Assembly: GCA_051867915.1 (NCBI GenBank) | Contig: JBJDZJ010000141.1 | Span: forward strand, 1 to 8,862 | From: CAKSQF01 sp051867915 | GTDB lineage: Bacteria; Bacillota; Clostridia; Oscillospirales; CAG-272 | Direction: 5' to 3' | Length of the DNA: 8,862 nt | Shown: positions 5,375-8,862 of the stretch, in pieces | Position numbering within the stretch: the stretch's first letter is position 1 | Layout: every line of letters starts with the position of its first letter | Notes under the pieces: generated by a model | What the model was told of the DNA's origin: nothing | Seen by the model: only the letters and a program-made list of their open reading frames with translations | Database searches by the model: none | Translations under genes and position numbers: made by a program

Positions 5375-7549
5375 TCATGAAAACAGCTTGGTGATAATCA
5401 ATCCGGGAATCAGCCAGAACAGCTGATACAGCGCCAGATAATGTGCGGGAATCTTGGCGACGGAGGTCATGGTCAGAACCACGCCCATGACGACGCCTGC
5501 CGTCAGAATGGAGATGACCGCCAGCGTCATGCAAATGCCCATCACATGACGGGACTTGGAGCAGGCGTTCAGCGTTTCCATCAGATTGTGAATGCCGCCC
5601 AAGGTTACGACAGAGCTTTCCACCGTTTCCCTGACCTCATACGGCTCCAGCGGGTCCTGGGTGTGAATGACCTTTATGGGCATTTTCTCGTCGATGTTCA
5701 GGACACTGCACAGCATCGACAGATCTATATTGGGATCAAAGGTCTTGATGACCACCGTCATACCCGAATCGAAAAGCCCGTTCAGGGTTCTGGCGAAGGT
5801 CGGGGCGGGACGGTAGGTCAGCTCCAGTTTGGCGGTGACCTCATTGTTGACCGCCATGTACATATTCACGCAGTCACGGTCGGGGGTATCCCCGTCGGCA
5901 GGCATCATCAGGTGATTGCGGACAATGTAGTGGTAGGTCCCCATGAGAACATGCTTGCCCTCCACCGCAGCCTCGATACCGTCGTCCGATACCGACAGAT
6001 ACTCCATGTCGTCGATGGTGGTATCCGAATCCATAATGCTCTCCAGCACCTTGCTCAGGGATCCGCCGGCGGGGCAAAGCACGGCGGCGGCGAACCTAAG
6101 AACCTTATCGTAGGGCATGGTTCCGTACAGTTTGATCCGATCCAGATGAACGCCTCGTTTTGGGAAAATATCGGCGTCGCTCAGGGTGATATTGGCGGGG
6201 GGCATATAGTCCTCCAATGCGGAAGTGCCGACGACGGCACTGTCCTCCTCCCCTACCCTCATAGACAGGCGATACAGAGGATAGCTGTAATAGAAATAGA
6301 CCGACATGGGAAGGCAGAGAAGAAGGGTTACATAACCGGTAAGAAGACCTTCAAATCCGCTACCCGAACGGAAAAATCCGAACAGACCGAATCCGACGGC
6401 AACAATCAGCGACAGCAGCACCAGAATCCCGGACCATCTCTTCACCCGGGACGGCGCATGGATATTCTTATAAAATCCTCCGACCTTCTCGGTTCTGGTC
6501 ACCGACAGATACTTATTCCCGAAGGGGAGATAGCGACTCATTTCGACGATTTCCATTTTTGCCTCATCCTTGGTCATCCGATACAGAACGCTTTTCTCGG
6601 ACTTGGCGGCGACAATGCGGAAGCTGTGAAGCTCGGCAAGCAACATCAGCAGGCTGTATACGGTATACAAAAGGAGGGACAGCATGGCGGGAAGTCCGAA
6701 AAAGCGAACCTCCGTCTGATGGGTCCAAAGCTGAATCAGGTAGAACAGAGCGGTCAGAAAAGTAGTCAGGAACAGGACGCTTTCGGGCGTAGCCTTGGCA
6801 GTAATCAGTTCCAGACCGCCCCGGAAAAAGTCCCGGTATTTCAAAGCCAGTCCCAGCACCAGAATCTGAAGTTCCAGCAAAACTCCGACGGTCGGGTACA
6901 CGGTGATGGAAAAGAAGGCGGGCAGATTGAACGGAAGCAGACTGCTGTACTCCAGACCGAAAATCAGGACGGTAAGCAGTACACAGATCAGCAGATCGGC
7001 GAAGATTTTGAACAGTCGCTTCCGATATCTTCCGAAAAGCTCCTTATTCTGGGAAGGATCGGTATATTCGGTATATTTTTTCGGTTTTCGGAAGGAAAAG
7101 GTATCCTCTTCGTAATAATCTTCCTCTTCGAACTCCGGTTCGGAGTCCCGATCGGTCTGCTCTTCCCGCTCCTCCATGCCGAAAATAGACATGAGATCAA
7201 ACTCATTGTCCCCCTTTCGGGATTTCTTTTCTTCCTGCTTGGGAATTTTGCGGGTAGGACGCTTGACCGGAGGCTTCTCTTTCCTGGGTCCCGGATTGGA
7301 TCGGGTGCCGCTGACCAACGGCTTGAATCCGTAAAACTCCTCCAGAGAGAAGGTCTCTCTCCGAGGCTCGGACTGATCCTCGCTCCGACGCACAACCGGC
7401 TCGTCCTTTTTGTAGTCCGGGTTGGCACTTTTCTCATCCGTCGGCTGTCCGGCACCGTTTTGAGGTTCTTCGGACTGACCCATATTGGAACGGATCCGTC
7501 GGAGCAAATCCCCCGCACTGGTTTTTTGTTGATCCTCTCGGTTGCTCAT
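5375..7549 (-). CDS. Degenerate P1B-type ATPase-like membrane protein (probable pseudo-ATPase)
   Basis: No named family recognised directly. With the ATG at 7547-7549 (SD AAAGG, 12-base spacing) it has 724 residues. Residues 1-178 are charged, Pro-rich and probably disordered, with acidic runs at about 137-149. Eight hydrophobic helices follow at about 183-203, 214-236, 256-275, 285-307, 374-393, 402-424, 671-694 and 704-723, in the 4+2+2 layout of heavy-metal P-type ATPases with cytosolic parts in the same places. Remnant motifs in order: CLP (412-414) in helix 6 where P1B pumps have CPC; then SALED and SDADIF (457-462) where FDKTGT is expected; DDGIEAAVEGKHVLMGT (522-538), like the GxG/VxVG nucleotide-domain segment; and TFDP (603-606) where TGDN is expected. 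No TGE or GDGxND is seen. It may be a regulatory or structural relative. A longer start at 7705 would overlap rlmB and is disfavoured. Expression is probably with rlmB and the radical SAM pair. Confidence 0.72.
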   Translation of the reverse strand: MSNREDQQKTSAGDLLRRIRSNMGQSEEPQNGAGQPTDEKSANPDYKKDEPVVRRSEDQSEPRRETFSLEEFYGFKPLVSGTRSNPGPRKEKPPVKRPTRKIPKQEEKKSRKGDNEFDLMSIFGMEEREEQTDRDSEPEFEEEDYYEEDTFSFRKPKKYTEYTDPSQNKELFGRYRKRLFKIFADLLICVLLTVLIFGLEYSSLLPFNLPAFFSITVYPTVGVLLELQILVLGLALKYRDFFRGGLELITAKATPESVLFLTTFLTALFYLIQLWTHQTEVRFFGLPAMLSLLLYTVYSLLMLLAELHSFRIVAAKSEKSVLYRMTKDEAKMEIVEMSRYLPFGNKYLSVTRTEKVGGFYKNIHAPSRVKRWSGILVLLSLIVAVGFGLFGFFRSGSGFEGLLTGYVTLLLCLPMSVYFYYSYPLYRLSMRVGEEDSAVVGTSALEDYMPPANITLSDADIFPKRGVHLDRIKLYGTMPYDKVLRFAAAVLCPAGGSLSKVLESIMDSDTTIDDMEYLSVSDDGIEAAVEGKHVLMGTYHYIVRNHLMMPADGDTPDRDCVNMYMAVNNEVTAKLELTYRPAPTFARTLNGLFDSGMTVVIKTFDPNIDLSMLCSVLNIDEKMPIKVIHTQDPLEPYEVRETVESSVVTLGGIHNLMETLNACSKSRHVMGICMTLAVISILTAGVVMGVVLTMTSVAKIPAHYLALYQLFWLIPGLIITKLFS

Positions 7550-7591
7550 TGATATTCCATGCCTTTCTGCATTTCCCTTGATCTTTCCATC

Positions 7592-7614
7592 CCGACGCTT
7601 TCCGAAAAGGTCGG
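7592..7614 (-). other. Intercistronic hairpin between rlmB and the pseudo-ATPase gene
   Basis: In the 88-base gap after the rlmB stop, the minus-strand RNA can pair CCGAC with GTCGG and, stacked on it, CTTT with AAAG around a TCGG loop, with one bulged C. No U-run follows, so it is more likely an mRNA processing or stability element than a terminator. I saw no good promoter in this gap, which supports cotranscription of the flanking genes. Confidence 0.35.
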
Positions 7615-7637
7615 TCGGCAGTTTACCCGTTCCGGGT

Positions 7638-8462
7638 TCATTTATTGCGCATATGCCGATCCTCTGCCGCCTTGCAGAGAAGAACCGCGGCGGCGCAGGA
7701 GACATTGAAGGAATTCACCTGACCGTACATAGGGATGGACAGGACGAAGTCGCACTTTTCCCGAACCAGTCTGGAGATTCCCTTCCCTTCACTGCCGACC
7801 ACAAAGGCGGCGGCTCCCGACAGATCGGTTTCATACAGCGAACTGCCGTCGGCCTCTGCGCCGTAGATCCAGACCCCACGGTCCTTCAGCTCCTCGATGG
7901 CGGATACGATGTTCGGAACCTTCGCAACTGCCATATGTTCGATGGCGCCGGCGGACGCCTTGACCACCGTCGGCGTAATGGGACAGCAGTGCCGCTTGGA
8001 CAGAATCAGCCCATGGGCTCCCGCTCCCTCGGCGCATCGGATAATGGCGCCCAGATTGTGGGGATCTTCCACCCCGTCGGCGATCACGAAGAAGGGCGCC
8101 TCCCCCTTCTCTTCGGCAATGGCAAACAGAGCGTCCAGATCCACATAGTCTACGCCCGCCGTCATGGCGACCACACCCTGATGATTCCCGCCTCCCGACA
8201 GGCTGTCCAGTTTCTCCTTTGTGACCTCAATGACCGGAATTCCCGCCGCCTTCGCCTTGGCAATAATCACGGTAATGGAACCTTCCCGATCGCCTGCATG
8301 GACGAACAGCTTGTCGATGGTCTTTCCGCTTTTCAGCGCCTCCATGGCGGAATTTCTGCCGTAGAGGATACCGGACTCGGTCCCGTCATCCGAATTCTCT
8401 TTTGACGGTACAGGAGCCGCATATTTCCGATCGGGATTTTTTCTGTCGTAAGGATTCTTCAT
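7638..8462 (-). CDS. rlmB: 23S rRNA (guanosine-2'-O)-methyltransferase RlmB (SpoU/TrmH family)
   Basis: SAM-dependent enzyme of the SPOUT class that methylates the 2'-OH of a conserved guanosine in the peptidyl-transferase region of 23S rRNA (G2251 in E. coli). With the ATG at 8460-8462 it has 274 residues. A charged tail of about 30 residues is followed by the substrate-binding domain, starting ILYGRNSAMEAL (32-43). The SPOUT knot has motif 1 NLGAIIR (136-142, Arg142 catalytic by family analogy), motif 2 VVGSEGKGIS (221-230), and motif 3 IPMYGQVNSFNVS (243-255). These place it with RlmB/TrmH-group proteins; the exact target guanosine is by homology only. An in-frame ATG at 8570 (SD-like AAGGG) would add 36 residues without family resemblance; its AAAGG rival before 8462 is 14 bases away, so the start is uncertain. 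It is the first gene of the likely operon. Confidence 0.88.
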   Translation of the reverse strand: MKNPYDRKNPDRKYAAPVPSKENSDDGTESGILYGRNSAMEALKSGKTIDKLFVHAGDREGSITVIIAKAKAAGIPVIEVTKEKLDSLSGGGNHQGVVAMTAGVDYVDLDALFAIAEEKGEAPFFVIADGVEDPHNLGAIIRCAEGAGAHGLILSKRHCCPITPTVVKASAGAIEHMAVAKVPNIVSAIEELKDRGVWIYGAEADGSSLYETDLSGAAAFVVGSEGKGISRLVREKCDFVLSIPMYGQVNSFNVSCAAAVLLCKAAEDRHMRNK

Positions 8463-8651
8463 GGGAATAAACCGTACCTTTCTCTGTTCGGGAATGAACC
8501 CGATCTGCTTTTTCCGCACACCGGCAATGAAAAAACAGCCAATATTGAATGAGCCGTGCGGATCCGACATCGTCTGCCCTTGTCAGGGATAGAAAGCATC
8601 TGCAAGGCAAGTATGTATATGCGTTGCTATGACCGCACATTATATACACCT

Positions 8652-8680
8652 ATTATACCATACATTTTTGAATTTGTATA
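8652..8680 (-). promoter_or_regulatory. Promoter of the rlmB operon
   Basis: Minus strand: -35-like TATACA (8680-8675, 4 of 6 matches to TTGACA), a 17-base spacer, and -10 TATAAT (8657-8652) with an upstream TGG that makes it an extended -10. The start would be near 8645, leaving about 75 nt to the ATG at 8570 or about 183 nt to the ATG at 8462. A second perfect TATAAT lies 13 bases downstream (8644-8639) but has no -35 at the right distance. The region is AT-rich compared with the genes around it. Confidence 0.65.
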
Positions 8681-8742
8681 GCCTTTTTCGAAAATTCTGC
8701 CGTTTTTTTCGGGCAAAAACAGAAGGGAATGAAAAATGAGGG

Positions 8743-8826
8743 TGACGTGCCGTCATTTTGTGCATGAGTTTGGACGGTAGTCGGCTTCGGTGTACGCACT
8801 TCGTGCGTCAGCTTGTCGAAAAAGCT
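8743..8826. repeat. Cluster of three short hairpins, possible dispersed intergenic repeat
   Basis: The 292 bases right of the longest possible rlmB reading frame (8571-8862) contain no gene I can support. Beyond the rlmB promoter there are three tight inverted repeats: TGACG-TGC-CGTCA (8743-8755, followed by TTTT on the plus strand), ACGCAC-TTC-GTGCGT (8794-8808), and AGCTT-7-AAGCT (8810-8826). The arms are perfect. Clustered hairpins like these are typical of REP-like or other dispersed intergenic repeats in Clostridia, but only one copy is seen here, so repeat status is inferred. Sequence to the edge (8827-8862) shows nothing else. Confidence 0.35.
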
Positions 8827-8862
8827 AAAGTGATTAGCAAATTGCGCAAAAGTTTTCGTCCA

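Noticed and set aside
5441..7552. 703-codon open frame on the plus strand opposite the membrane protein gene
   Set aside because: It lies entirely antisense to a gene with clear membrane and domain structure, its product is a His/Gln/Gly-rich string with no recognisable domain, and there is no matching SD or promoter. It is a shadow frame of biased codon use.
7550..7705. 52-residue N-terminal extension of the membrane protein from the ATG at 7705
   Set aside because: It would overlap the end of rlmB by 68 bases and has no family support; the ATG at 7549 begins a typical charged tail.
7542..8405. 287-codon plus-strand open frame opposite rlmB
   Set aside because: Antisense to a well-supported rlmB, with no recognisable domain; shadow frame.
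8701..8720. Possible terminator around the T-run at 8703-8709 (TGCC...GGCA)
   Set aside because: The arms are only four bases with a bulge, and the T-run is in the loop rather than after the stem.

Overview
The window looks like a stretch of chromosome from a Gram-positive anaerobe of the class Clostridia, most likely near the Oscillospiraceae/Ruminococcaceae. This is inferred from the ribosomal protein sequences, strong GGAGG-type ribosome binding sites and the paired TIGR03960/TIGR03936 radical SAM genes; no taxonomic search was run. Every gene I accept is on the minus strand, so the window reads right to left. I saw no tRNA, rRNA, CRISPR array, insertion sequence or phage gene.

Right part (about 8680 down to 2796): a likely four-gene operon. 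It starts at a sigma-A-type promoter near 8652-8680 and contains rlmB (23S rRNA 2'-O-methyltransferase), a 724-residue eight-helix membrane protein, a TIGR03960-type radical SAM protein, and the small TIGR03936/DUF2344 protein that normally accompanies it. The last two genes overlap by 22 bases. A perfect 18-bp-arm inverted repeat 14 bases after the last stop probably marks the operon end. The membrane protein is the main surprise: its layout and several remnant motifs match a P1B-type (heavy-metal) P-type ATPase, but the phosphorylation motif, the TGDN motif and the GDGxND hinge are gone, so it appears to be a catalytically dead pseudo-ATPase with an added acidic, disordered N-terminus.

Middle (2350-2846): a 497-base gap. 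It holds the terminator-like palindrome, a second hairpin, four roughly phased A-tracts, a very good promoter (TTGATT, 17 bases, extended TGATATAAT), and a roughly 270-nt 5' leader that can fold into several stem-loops. One of these is a terminator-like hairpin with a competing alternative pairing. This looks like a regulatory leader for the S10 operon.

Left part (2349 down to 1): the start of the S10 ribosomal protein operon in canonical order, rpsJ, rplC, rplD, rplW and the first 119 codons of rplB, which runs off the window edge. Genes are tightly packed, with overlapping or coupled stop, SD and start signals, except for a 95-base rpsJ-rplC gap that contains a hairpin. The far right end (8571-8862) carries the rlmB promoter and a cluster of three short hairpins that looks like a dispersed intergenic repeat.
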